NCBI RefSeq assembly: GCF_900496975.1
Contig: NZ_UFQC01000018.1
Coordinates: 62,001 to 126,000 of the forward strand
DNA: 64,000 nucleotides
Direction of reading: 5' to 3'
Source of the DNA: Achromobacter veterisilvae
Lineage (GTDB): Bacteria; Pseudomonadota; Gammaproteobacteria; Burkholderiales; Burkholderiaceae_B
The translations under genes and the position numbers were made by a program. This document shows, one piece after another, positions 43,750-52,168 of the stretch (positions within the stretch are counted from its first letter, which is position 1; every line of letters begins with the position of its first letter). The notes beneath the pieces are model-generated. The model was not told the origin of the DNA, did no database searches, and was given only the letters and a program-made list of their open reading frames with translations.

Positions 43750-45051
43750 CTATTCCTCGCTGGTCCATTCGACCTGCACGCCGAGGCTGCGCAGGTTTTC
43801 GACGAAGCGCGGGTGCGCGCGGCGGATCGGGGTGGCGTTGCGGATTTCCGAGCGGCCGTCGATGCTGCTGGCGATCATGAAGAGCGCGATCGCGACCCGG
43901 ATGATGTAGGGGCTTTCCACCACCGCCGGCGTCAGCGGCGTGCCGCCGAAGGTGATGACCCGGTGGGGGTCCGACGAGAACACGTGCGCGCCGAACTTCG
44001 ACAGTTCTCCGGTCCAGCCCAGCGCGCCGTCGTAGACCTTGTTCCAGAACATGGCGTTGCCCTGCGCGCACACGCCCAGCGCGATGAAGATCGGCAGCAG
44101 GTCCACCGGGAAGTACGGCCACGGCGCCGCCTCGACCTTGGTCAGCACGTTGCTGGTGAAGGGCGTCTGCACCTTCAGCGGCCCCTGTCGCAGCGCGCGG
44201 GACCAGCCGTTTTCGTGCACGATCTGCACGCCGAACTTGGCGAACGTGCGGTCGATCAGCGGAAAGTTGCCCGGGGTGCTGTTGCGCACCACCACGTCGC
44301 CGCCCGTGATCGCGCCCAGCGCGAGAAAGGTGGTGATTTCGTGGAAGTCTTCTTCGAAAGTGAATTCGCCGCCCCGCAGCCGGGCGCCGCCGCGCACCGT
44401 CAGGCGCGAGGTGCCGATGCCGTCGATATCGGCGCCCATCATCGCCATGAAGCGGCAGAACTCCTGCACGTGCGGTTCGGAGGCAGCGTTGGTCAGGGTG
44501 GATTCACCCTGCGCGGCGGCGGCGCACAGCACGAAGTTCTCGGTCGTGGTCACCGAGGCGTAGTCCAGCCAGTGGTGGGTCGGCTTCAACGGGCCGCTGC
44601 TGCGCACCAGCAGCGAACCGCTGGCGCGCTCCACCTCGCCGCCGAACGAGCGGAAGATGTCCACGTGCGGGTCGATCTCGCGCACGCCCAGCGTGCAGCC
44701 CTTGACGTTGTCTTCCAGCCGCGCCACGCCGAAGCGGGCCAGCAGCGGCGGCACCAGCATGATCGACGAGCGCATTTCCTCGGGCAGCCGGTGTTCCGCG
44801 GCGTCGAACGCCGTGTCGCGGTGGTGCAGGTCCAGCGTGCGCGTGGCCTCGTCCAGCCGGACGTCGCTGCCCAGGGTGCGGAAGATGTCCAGGATCTTGC
44901 GGACGTCGGTGATGTCCGGCACGCCATGCAGGCGCAGCGGCTGGTCGGTCAGCAGAGTGGCGCACAGCACGGGCAGCACCGCGTTCTTGTTGGCCGAAGG
45001 AATGACGCGGCCGCGCAGGGGCGTGCCGCCGTGGACGATGAGGTTGGACAT
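43750..45051 (-). CDS. UDP-GlcNAc 1-carboxyvinyltransferase-family protein (divergent MurA paralogue)
   Basis: EPSP-synthase-fold enzyme of 433 residues; MurA adds enolpyruvate to UDP-GlcNAc in peptidoglycan synthesis. Lys22 and Asn23 (ANKNAVLP), Cys119 in KGCTLGVR (fosfomycin-binding Cys115 of E. coli) and Asp317 (YFPVDLL) match catalytic positions. Divergences are the N-terminal SGAKNA changed to SANKNA and the ENRFMHV region changed to WNKVYDG. The normal neighbours of betaproteobacterial murA (the his operon) are absent, so this looks like a second MurA-like enzyme. ATG 45051 is used; the open frame continues upstream into a decayed regulator gene. Confidence 0.85.
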   Translation of the reverse strand: MSNLIVHGGTPLRGRVIPSANKNAVLPVLCATLLTDQPLRLHGVPDITDVRKILDIFRTLGSDVRLDEATRTLDLHHRDTAFDAAEHRLPEEMRSSIMLVPPLLARFGVARLEDNVKGCTLGVREIDPHVDIFRSFGGEVERASGSLLVRSSGPLKPTHHWLDYASVTTTENFVLCAAAAQGESTLTNAASEPHVQEFCRFMAMMGADIDGIGTSRLTVRGGARLRGGEFTFEEDFHEITTFLALGAITGGDVVVRNSTPGNFPLIDRTFAKFGVQIVHENGWSRALRQGPLKVQTPFTSNVLTKVEAAPWPYFPVDLLPIFIALGVCAQGNAMFWNKVYDGALGWTGELSKFGAHVFSSDPHRVITFGGTPLTPAVVESPYIIRVAIALFMIASSIDGRSEIRNATPIRRAHPRFVENLRSLGVQVEWTSEE

Positions 45052-45099
45052 GAAGAAGGACGCTGCGGTTGGAAAGCGGTGGCGGGAATTGTAGCGTCG

Positions 45100-45354
45100 G
45101 CTTGCCGCCCCAAATTCCGGAGGAATTGCCAATCGTGTCAGAGGGCGAGCTTTTGCGACGTGCGCGGCCGGCCAGCGCGGGCGGGCTGGGGAATACACCT
45201 GGCGTGCTGCTGGTCGACGTGAGGACCTCGCCGTCGTCCAGATACAGGGACTTGCGGTCCAGCCTGACCTGTGGAAAGCGTCTCGCGAAATCGCCACCCC
45301 AGGACAGGTGAAAAGGCTGATGCCCTCGAAGGCGACGATGGCGATGGCATGCAT
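45100..45354 (-). pseudogene. Decayed GlxA/FtrA-type (DJ-1/AraC) regulator fragment
   Basis: Starting at ATG 45354, one frame reads MHAIAIVAFEGISLF, the N-terminus of GlxA-type regulators. About 60 nt on, another frame reads FARRFPQVRLDRKSLYLDDG then EVLTS, which in intact relatives lies some 100 residues further along. After that the reading breaks up. An internal deletion plus frameshifts is the best reading, with no HTH domain left. Boundaries are approximate. Confidence 0.6.
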
Positions 45355-45366
45355 GGGGGCGCCAGG

Positions 45367-46269
45367 TCACGCCGCGGGGACGGCCAGCCGCTGTTTGAGC
45401 AATTGGAACAGCGGCTTTGCGGCCGGGGAGAGGGTGTGTCCTTCGCGCACGAAGACCTCGATGATGCGTTCGACGCGTGGTTTGACCAATGGTATTAGCT
45501 TCAGCCCGCTGGCGCCCAGGCCCGAACACGCGCCCCGAGGCAGCACGGCAATTCCCGCGCCGCCCGCCGCCAGGCCCACCGCAGTAGCCAGGTGCTGTAC
45601 CTCATAGGCGTGCCGGATATCGAAAGCATGCTGCTTTGCCACCATTTCGATCTGCACGCGCAGCCCGCTCAGCGCGCCTATGCCGATCAGGCTCTGGTTG
45701 CTCAGTTCGCTCCATGACACCGTTTTGCGGCGCGCGAAAGCATGCTGGACGGGGCAAGCCAGAACCATGGGGTCGGCAAAGAGAGGATGGCGGATCAGGC
45801 CGTCCGTATCCTTGGGCAATACGGATATCCCGAACTCCGCGTCGCCGCGTTGCACGGCCTCGCGGATCTCGGTGGCCGAACGGTCCAGGATCTGGAGCCG
45901 GTTGCGCGGGAAGGCGCGCCCATATTCCGCGATCACCTGCGACAGCAGGTTGGCGGTGATTGTGGGCAGGCAGCCGAAAACGACCTGCCCATAGCCATGC
46001 ATGGTGCTGTCCTTCAATTCTTGCATGGCGGCCGAGAGCTCCCGCACCAGCCTGCGGGCGCGGGGCAGGAAGAGGGTTCCCGGTTGGGTGAGCTGCAGGC
46101 TGCGCGTGCTGCGCGCGATCAACATGCCGCCAACGGCGGCTTCGAGCTTGGACAGGCGCCGGCTGAGCGCGGTCTGCGAGATATGGAGGTATTCGGCGGC
46201 GCGCGTAAAGCTGCCCAGGTCCGCGATGGCGACAAAAGCCTCAAGCCCCAGGATGTCGAAATTGTGCAC
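45367..46269 (-). CDS. LysR-family transcriptional regulator
   Basis: A 300-residue LTTR with N-terminal HTH at about 5-64 (FVAIADLGSFTRAAEYLHISQTALSRRL in part) and a periplasmic-binding-protein-like effector domain from about 92. GTG 46269 is the start that gives the standard N-terminus. It is divergent from the Bug-SDR-ALDH-hydratase-CoA-transferase operon, the usual position of an LTTR relative to its target. A palindrome in the 124-nt gap is the likely binding site. The inducer is probably an intermediate of that pathway. Confidence 0.93.
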   Translation of the reverse strand: MHNFDILGLEAFVAIADLGSFTRAAEYLHISQTALSRRLSKLEAAVGGMLIARSTRSLQLTQPGTLFLPRARRLVRELSAAMQELKDSTMHGYGQVVFGCLPTITANLLSQVIAEYGRAFPRNRLQILDRSATEIREAVQRGDAEFGISVLPKDTDGLIRHPLFADPMVLACPVQHAFARRKTVSWSELSNQSLIGIGALSGLRVQIEMVAKQHAFDIRHAYEVQHLATAVGLAAGGAGIAVLPRGACSGLGASGLKLIPLVKPRVERIIEVFVREGHTLSPAAKPLFQLLKQRLAVPAA

Positions 46270-46286
46270 AGGAGCCTCTTGCTAAA

Positions 46287-46307
46287 TTTATGTATGAAAT
46301 GCATAAA
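46287..46307. promoter_or_regulatory. LysR-type binding site in the divergent promoter
   Basis: TTTATGTAT-N3-ATGCATAAA is an inverted repeat with 9-bp arms and one mismatch, containing the T-N11-A LysR core. It lies 18 nt upstream of the lysR start and 87 nt upstream of the Bug receptor gene. A partial half-site ATGCAT repeats at about 46321. Confidence 0.65.
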
Positions 46308-46393
46308 AAGGCGAATCGAATGCATTTTACTCAGGCAGTAGCGCTGCCTACACTCCTTTTCCATTCCAACGATGAAATGGGTCAGGAGACAAC

Positions 46394-47380
46394 ATGAGCC
46401 AATACTTCAATGCCGACATGCGCCGCCTTCGCAGAGCCTGCGCGGGCATCCTGTTCTTCGCCGCGTCGGCGGCCTGGGCCGGCCAGTACCCGGCCAATCC
46501 GGTGCGCATGATCGTTCCTTACCCGCCCGGCGGTCCGACGGATATCGCCGCACGCTTGGCGGCCGACGAACTGGGCCGCTCGCTGGGCGTATCGGTGGTG
46601 GTCGAGAACAAATCCGGCGCGGGGGGAATGGTCGGGGCCGACATGGTCGCGCGGGCTCGGCCGGACGGCGCGACGCTGCTGGTCAATGCTTCGGCCCACG
46701 TTATCTATCCCGCGATCTTCAAGCAGGTGAGCTTCGACGTCATCGACAGTTTTACCCCCGTGACGCAACTGGTTCAGGTGCCCTTGGCCCTGCTGGTGCC
46801 CGTTTCCCTGCCGGTGAACAATGTGCCCGAGCTGATCCAGTACATCAAGGACCATCCCGGCAAAGTGGCGTTCGCCTCGGCCGGCAATGGCGGCGCTCCG
46901 CATCTGGCCGCCGAGCTGTTCAAGAAGGAGGCGGGCGTGGACATCCTGCACGTGCCCTACAAGGGAAGCGCGCCGGCCCTGACCGACTTGATGGGCGGGC
47001 AGGTGCAAATGATGTTCGACTCCATGACGTCATCGCTTGCCTACGTCAAGGCCGGGAAACTCAAGGCGCTTGCCGTGACGACGCCCGAGCGGTCTTCCAT
47101 GCTGCCAGACGTGCCGACGATGAAAGAGGCCGGGTTGCCGTCATATGCGCTGACGAATTGGTACGGCCTGTGGGCGCCAAAGGGTATGCCGGCCCCGCTG
47201 GTCAAGCAGATCGAACAGGCTCTGAACGCCAAGTTCCATACGCCCGAGATCAGGGAAAAACTCAACGCGATAGGGGCTGAACCGGTCATCAGCTCGCCGG
47301 AGGACTTCGCCCGGTTCGTGGTGACGGAAAAGGAGCGCTGGGGCCGCATCGCGCAGGACTCGGGTGCCACGCTGAACTAA
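46394..47380 (+). CDS. Bug/TctC-family periplasmic substrate-binding protein
   Basis: A 328-residue receptor with a leader ending near AAWAGQ after a short charged stretch (RRLRRACAG). Ligand loops VPYPPGGPTDIAA, ASAGNGGAPH, VPYKGSAPAL and MLPDVPTMKEAG are all canonical. GGAGAC lies before ATG 46394; MRRLRR nine codons in is an alternative start that gives a more ordinary signal peptide. First gene of the LysR-controlled operon; the SDR follows after 23 nt. It should bind the acid or alcohol metabolised by the following enzymes. Confidence 0.93.
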   Translation: MSQYFNADMRRLRRACAGILFFAASAAWAGQYPANPVRMIVPYPPGGPTDIAARLAADELGRSLGVSVVVENKSGAGGMVGADMVARARPDGATLLVNASAHVIYPAIFKQVSFDVIDSFTPVTQLVQVPLALLVPVSLPVNNVPELIQYIKDHPGKVAFASAGNGGAPHLAAELFKKEAGVDILHVPYKGSAPALTDLMGGQVQMMFDSMTSSLAYVKAGKLKALAVTTPERSSMLPDVPTMKEAGLPSYALTNWYGLWAPKGMPAPLVKQIEQALNAKFHTPEIREKLNAIGAEPVISSPEDFARFVVTEKERWGRIAQDSGATLN

Positions 47381-47403
47381 ACATAGAGAGAGGAAGGAAG
47401 ACA

Positions 47404-48162
47404 ATGCAAAGCAGTACGCAACAGGGCCCGCGCCTGGCGGTGGTGACCGGCGCGGCCCAGGGCATCGGCAAGGCTATTGCCAGCCAGTTGATCGAGGATG
47501 GTTTCGATGTTCTGATCGCCGACCTGCGCGGCGCGGCGGAGGCGGCGCGCTCCTTGGGCAGCAAGGCGCATGGGTGCGACGTCGATGTCAGCGATCCGGC
47601 GCAGGTCCAGTCCATGGTCGATCTGGCACTCTCCATTCACGGCCGCATCGATGGCCTGGTGAACAACGCCGGCATCTATACCTCCTTGAAGAAAAAGCCG
47701 TTCGAGGAGATCAGCCCGGAAGAGTGGCGGCGCGTGTTCGAGGTCAATGTAGAGGGCGTATGGCATTGCTGCCGTCTGGTGTCGCCGGCGATGCGCAAGG
47801 CAGGAACAGGGGCCATCGTCAACATTGCCTCGGCCTCCGTTGCCAAGGGCAACCCCCTGCTGTTGCAGTACGTGGCCAGCAAGGGCGCGGTGCTTGCCAT
47901 GACCCGCGTGCTGGCGCGCGAACTGGGCGAGTCCGGCATCCGGGTCAACACTGTTTCTCCGGGCTTCACATTGAGCGACGGTGTCATGAGCGAGGCGGCG
48001 CAGCGCGAGGCCCAGCGCGCCGGCGCGCGCGAGGCGCGGGCCTTGCACCGCGACCTGCAGCCCGGCGATGTGGCGGGCGCCGTTTCCTACCTGCTGAGTC
48101 CCCGCGCGGGAATGATGACCGGGCAGAACATCACGGTCGACGGCGGCATGACGATGAACTGA
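47404..48162 (+). CDS. Short-chain dehydrogenase/reductase
   Basis: A 252-residue SDR: TGAAQGIG (about 15-22), IADLR implying NAD(H), NNAG, catalytic Ser in NIASAS and YVASK. It shares the LKKKPFEEI stretch with the SDR at 35154. Placed before an aldehyde dehydrogenase, it likely oxidises an alcohol to the aldehyde, or a secondary hydroxyl to a ketone, in this pathway. AGGAAG ribosome site; 14 nt to the next gene. Confidence 0.92.
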   Translation: MQSSTQQGPRLAVVTGAAQGIGKAIASQLIEDGFDVLIADLRGAAEAARSLGSKAHGCDVDVSDPAQVQSMVDLALSIHGRIDGLVNNAGIYTSLKKKPFEEISPEEWRRVFEVNVEGVWHCCRLVSPAMRKAGTGAIVNIASASVAKGNPLLLQYVASKGAVLAMTRVLARELGESGIRVNTVSPGFTLSDGVMSEAAQREAQRAGAREARALHRDLQPGDVAGAVSYLLSPRAGMMTGQNITVDGGMTMN

Positions 48163-48176
48163 GAGGCGAGACAAAG

Positions 48177-49616
48177 ATGAAGCAGCAATACCAACACTTT
48201 ATTCATGGCCAGTGGCGGGCGCCATCCGACGGCCGGTATTTCGACAAGACCGATCCCGCAACCGAAGAAAATCTGACTTCGGTGGCCCGGGGCTCCGCGG
48301 CCGATATCGACGCGGCCGTGCGCGACTCGCAGGCGGCGTTCCCGTCCTGGAGGGCGCTGGGCGTGACTCGCCGTGCCGAAATCATGCGGCAAGTGGCGGC
48401 CGCGATTCGCGCGGAGACAGAGTCGCTGGCGGCGCTGCAGGCGCGCGAGACCGGCAAGGCCCTGGCGCGCTCGCGCAATGACGTCGTCGTTACAGCCCGC
48501 TACTTCGACTACTACGCGGACCTGGCACATTCCTTGGGTGGGGAAACGCTGGTCGGCGATCCCGGTTCGCACACCTATACCGTGCGCGAACCCTACGGCG
48601 TCTGCGGCAATATCGTGCCTTGGAATTCGCCGTTGCAGCAGGCGTCGCGCGGCATTGCCCCCGCCTTGATCGCGGGCAACACGACCGTGGTCAAGCCCTC
48701 GGAGGAGACGCCGTTCTCCTGCCTGGAACTGGCGCGTATCGCCAGCGAGGCCGGCCTGCCTCCGGGCGTGTTGAACGTGGTGCCGGGTTTCGGGGCCGAG
48801 GCCGGCGCGGCGCTGGTGGCGCATCCGCTGGTGCGCAAGGTGACGTTTACCGGTTCGGTGCGCGGCGGCAGGCAGGTCGGCGCCATGGCGGCGGAGCGCA
48901 TCATTCCCCTGAGCCTGGAACTAGGCGGAAAGTCGGCCAATGTGGTGTTCGACGATGCCGATCTGGAGGCCGCGATTCCCGCCGCCTATGGCGCCATCAT
49001 GGGCAACGCCGGACAGATCTGCTCGGCAGGATCCCGTTTGCTGGTCCAGCGCGGCATCCATGACCGCTTCGTCGCCGGACTGGCGGACTTGGCCGCTCAG
49101 GAGAAGGTCGGCGATACGCGCTACGGCGCCACGATGGGGCCCCTGACCACGCGCGACCAGTACGGGCGCGTCCTGTCTTATCTGGATATCGCGCGCGACG
49201 AGGGCGCCCGTATCGCCTGCGGCGGTGGCCGGCCGGAAGGCGCCGGCCCCAAGGGGTGGTTCATTGCGCCCACTGTGCTGATCGAGGTGAGGCCGGATAT
49301 GCGCGTGGCGCGCGAAGAGATATTCGGGCCGGTGCTCAGCGTGATTGCCTTTGACGACGAAGCCGAGGCGGTCGAGATCGCCAACGGTACCGAATACGGG
49401 CTCGCGGCGGCCGTCTGGACGCGCGACGTCAACCGAGCGCTGCGCATGGCAGGCGCGCTCGAAGCCGGCCAGGTCTATGTAAACAACTACCATGGCGGCG
49501 GCGTCGACGCGCCTTTCGGCGGCTTCAAGAATTCGGGCTATGGGCGCGAGAAGGGGGCCGAAGCCCTGCATCACTACACCCAGATCAAGACTGTCGTCAT
49601 GCGGGTGTCGTCATGA
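48177..49616 (+). CDS. NAD(P)-dependent aldehyde dehydrogenase
   Basis: A 479-residue ALDH oxidising an aldehyde to its acid. Catalytic Cys282 (GQICSAGS), Glu248 (LELGGKS), the oxyanion Asn in PWNSP, the cofactor-binding FTGSVRGG and EEIFGPVLSV are all present. Closest in style to betaine/vanillin-type ALDHs, but the substrate is not determinable. The start ATG 48177 is set by domain alignment; the upstream extension is a shadow of the SDR gene. Its stop overlaps the hydratase start (ATGA). Confidence 0.94.
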   Translation: MKQQYQHFIHGQWRAPSDGRYFDKTDPATEENLTSVARGSAADIDAAVRDSQAAFPSWRALGVTRRAEIMRQVAAAIRAETESLAALQARETGKALARSRNDVVVTARYFDYYADLAHSLGGETLVGDPGSHTYTVREPYGVCGNIVPWNSPLQQASRGIAPALIAGNTTVVKPSEETPFSCLELARIASEAGLPPGVLNVVPGFGAEAGAALVAHPLVRKVTFTGSVRGGRQVGAMAAERIIPLSLELGGKSANVVFDDADLEAAIPAAYGAIMGNAGQICSAGSRLLVQRGIHDRFVAGLADLAAQEKVGDTRYGATMGPLTTRDQYGRVLSYLDIARDEGARIACGGGRPEGAGPKGWFIAPTVLIEVRPDMRVAREEIFGPVLSVIAFDDEAEAVEIANGTEYGLAAAVWTRDVNRALRMAGALEAGQVYVNNYHGGGVDAPFGGFKNSGYGREKGAEALHHYTQIKTVVMRVSS

Positions 49617-50464
49617 CCGACCTGAGCGCCTTGCAGGCCTGGATCGGTAGGCGAGAGACTCGGCAAGCCGATGTGCCGGCCGTGCTGGCCGCGCGCATGG
49701 CCGCGCTGCTCGATTGCGATACCGACACCCGTACCGGACAGATCTTGCCAGCCCACTGGTATCCGATGCTGTTCGGCGAAACCGTCCCGCAGCGGCAGAT
49801 CGGCGCGGACGGGCATCCGGTCAAGGGAGATTTCCTGCCGCCCGTGCCGCTGCCGCGCCGTATGTTCGCCGGCCGCCGCGTGCAGTTCTTGCGGCCCTTG
49901 CGCATCGGCGACGCCGTCGGAAAATCGTCGGAGGTCATTGCCATCACACCCAAGACCGGCCGTTCCGGGCAGATGTGCTTTGTCACGGTGCGCCACGAAA
50001 TCAGCGGTCCGGAGGGAGTGGCTGTCATCGAAGAGCAGGACATCGTCTACCGCGAAGCACCGGACGCGGCAAGTCAGCCTGCCGCCGGGCGCCCCGCGCC
50101 GCCGCCAGAGCGGGCCCTGGCCCCGGTGATTACGCTGTCGCCGGATCCAGTCATGTTGTTCCGCTACTCGGCTATCACGTTCAATGCTCACCGCATCCAT
50201 TACGACCGCGACTATGCCACGGGCACCGAGCATTACCCGGGCCTGGTGGTCAACGGCGGGCTGACGCTGCTGCTGCTCTGGGACTATGCCGCGCGGCTAG
50301 GATGGCGACTGGACGCTTCGGCCTCGCGCAACTGTAAGCCGCTCTTCGCCGGTCGGGCGATCAGCCTGCATGCCGTCAGCCGCGGCGCACAGCGCTGGTT
50401 GCTGGCGCGCGACGACAGTGGCGAGATCGCCGTCGAGGTCCAGGTAACGGAGGTGCCGGCATGA
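49613..50464 (+). CDS. MaoC/FAS1-type dehydratase (mesaconyl-CoA hydratase-like)
   Basis: A 283-residue double-hotdog hydratase. The N-terminal half is the FAS1-like dehydratase domain (RMFAGRRVQFLRPLRIGD), and the C-terminal half has the active motif ITFNAHRIHYDRDYA, whose His and Asp perform hydration. This architecture is that of mesaconyl-C4-CoA and related acyl-CoA hydratases, often next to class III CoA-transferases as here. Start overlaps aldh and stop overlaps the CoA-transferase gene, both by 4 nt, so the three are coupled. Confidence 0.87.
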   Translation: MTDLSALQAWIGRRETRQADVPAVLAARMAALLDCDTDTRTGQILPAHWYPMLFGETVPQRQIGADGHPVKGDFLPPVPLPRRMFAGRRVQFLRPLRIGDAVGKSSEVIAITPKTGRSGQMCFVTVRHEISGPEGVAVIEEQDIVYREAPDAASQPAAGRPAPPPERALAPVITLSPDPVMLFRYSAITFNAHRIHYDRDYATGTEHYPGLVVNGGLTLLLLWDYAARLGWRLDASASRNCKPLFAGRAISLHAVSRGAQRWLLARDDSGEIAVEVQVTEVPA

Positions 50465-51678
50465 GCGGTGGCTGTCTGGAGGGCGTGCGGATCGTCGATC
50501 TGACATCGGTGGTTGTGGGTCCGCTGGCCACGCAGATCCTTGCTGATCACGGTGCGGATGTCATCAAAGTGGAAGGGCCGGCGGGCGACATCGGGCGCTA
50601 TTTGGCGGGAAAGGGCCGCAATCCTGGGATGTCTCCCAAGTACCTGCACCTGAACCGCAACAAGCGCGCCATCTGCCTGGACCTGAAACGGCCGGCCGGG
50701 CATGCGGCGCTTGGAAAACTGATCGAGAGCGCCGACGTGCTGCTGTGGAATGTGCGGCCGGCTTCCATGAGTCGCCTCGGCCTCGATTACGACACGGTTC
50801 GCCGCATCAAACCCGACATCATCTACTGCGGGATGTTCGGCTTTGGCCAGCAAGGCCGTTACCGTGACATGCCAGCGTACGACTCCATCATCCAGGGCGT
50901 CAGCGGCGTGGCCGATCTGAACCGCAGAATGACGGGCGCGCCGGCCTATGTGCCTTATGTCCTGGCCGACAGAACGGCGGGCCTGATCGCTGTTCAACTG
51001 ATCGCCATGGCGCTTTATCACAAGGCGCGCACCGGGGAAGGGCAGCGAATCGAGGTTCCGATGTACGAAAATATGGTGACCCAGGTGATGACCGAGCATA
51101 TGTACCAACGCAGCTTCGTGCCGCCGCTGGGCGAGACGGGCGATCCGCGGGTGCTGGACTCGGATAACAGGCCCATCCGCACGCTGGACGGATACATCTG
51201 CATCTCGGCCAACACGGACGGACAGGCTCACGCGCTGTTCGATGCGATTGGCATGCCAGAGTTGAAATCGGACCCGCGTTTCCGGTCGGTGGCGGCGCGC
51301 TTCAAGCATGTGCGCGAGTATTTCCGGATACGCGGCGAGGCCATTGCGCGCCGGTCTACCACCGAATGGATGGAGATTTTCCGCGTGGCCGACGTGCCTG
51401 CGGCGCCCTACAACACCCTGGAGATGCTGTTCGATGATCCGCACCTGCGGGACGCGGGATTGTTCCAGGAGCGGGAGCATCCCACGGAAGGCACCATTCT
51501 GGAGATCCAGCCCGCCAATAGCATGTCTGCCGGCATGCGCAAGGATTGGCTGCCGGCGCCAAGGCTGGGCCAGCATACCGAGGAGATCCTGGCGGAGATC
51601 GGGTATGGCGACGATGCGATCGAACGGCTGATAGAGGAGGGCGCTGCTCACGGCTGCCCGGCGGCAGAGTCGTCCTGA
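50461..51678 (+). CDS. Class III (CaiB/BaiF) CoA-transferase
   Basis: A 405-residue CoA-transferase: GVRIVDLTSVVVGPLATQIL, IKVEGPAGD, YLHLNRNKRAICLDLK and catalytic Asp170 in LADRTAG (equivalent to Asp169 of formyl-CoA transferase). It is only moderately like the paralogue at 32195. Last gene of the LysR-controlled operon; with the MaoC-type hydratase it suggests a CoA-bound dicarboxylic (itaconate, mesaconate or citramalate-like) intermediate. That substrate is an inference from gene pairing. Confidence 0.92.
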   Translation: MSGGCLEGVRIVDLTSVVVGPLATQILADHGADVIKVEGPAGDIGRYLAGKGRNPGMSPKYLHLNRNKRAICLDLKRPAGHAALGKLIESADVLLWNVRPASMSRLGLDYDTVRRIKPDIIYCGMFGFGQQGRYRDMPAYDSIIQGVSGVADLNRRMTGAPAYVPYVLADRTAGLIAVQLIAMALYHKARTGEGQRIEVPMYENMVTQVMTEHMYQRSFVPPLGETGDPRVLDSDNRPIRTLDGYICISANTDGQAHALFDAIGMPELKSDPRFRSVAARFKHVREYFRIRGEAIARRSTTEWMEIFRVADVPAAPYNTLEMLFDDPHLRDAGLFQEREHPTEGTILEIQPANSMSAGMRKDWLPAPRLGQHTEEILAEIGYGDDAIERLIEEGAAHGCPAAESS

Positions 51679-51770
51679 CAGCGGCGTGGCGGTCGCCGTC
51701 CGGAGCGGCTGTGCGCAGGCCACGGGCGCGTCGATCCGCTGCGCGCATGGCCCGGCCTTGCCATTAACCG

Positions 51771-52130
51771 TTATTGCGTCACGCTGATGAAATAGATCTT
51801 CTTGACGAACCCGTCCACTTCCCAGCGGCCGGTATAGCCCTCGGGCATCACAAAGGCATCGCCCACGGCCAGCGCGTGCACGGTGCCGTCGGGGTCGACC
51901 AGGCGGCAACTGCCTTCGACGATGTAGCCGAACTCGATATAGCCGGCGTTGTTGGCCTGGAACGTGCCCGCGGTGCTTTCCCACACGCCGGCGCGCGCCT
52001 GCGCGTGGTCGAAGGCCTTGACGCTGAGGAAGGAGGCGTCGCCGGTGAGCGGCTGCTTGGGTTTGCCGGGAACCGGGTCGACCATCGGGCCGCCGTTGAA
52101 GCGGATCAGTCGCGCGTTGTTGTCAGGCAC
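51771..52130 (-). CDS. Cupin-domain protein
   Basis: A 119-residue single-domain cupin of the kind related to DUF861/EutQ. The barrel carries VEGSCRLVDPDGTVHALAVGD and FVMPEGYTGRWEV, but the metal-binding histidines of the classic cupin motif are mostly lacking, as in this subgroup. GTG start. Last gene of the minus-strand unit, 38 nt after the FAD oxidoreductase. Similar proteins accompany DAO-type oxidoreductases and XRE-cupin regulators; the role is unknown. Confidence 0.82.
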   Translation of the reverse strand: MPDNNARLIRFNGGPMVDPVPGKPKQPLTGDASFLSVKAFDHAQARAGVWESTAGTFQANNAGYIEFGYIVEGSCRLVDPDGTVHALAVGDAFVMPEGYTGRWEVDGFVKKIYFISVTQ

Positions 52131-52168
52131 TGCGTTCTCTCCATGGAGCTAGGGTGAAAAATGAGGGG

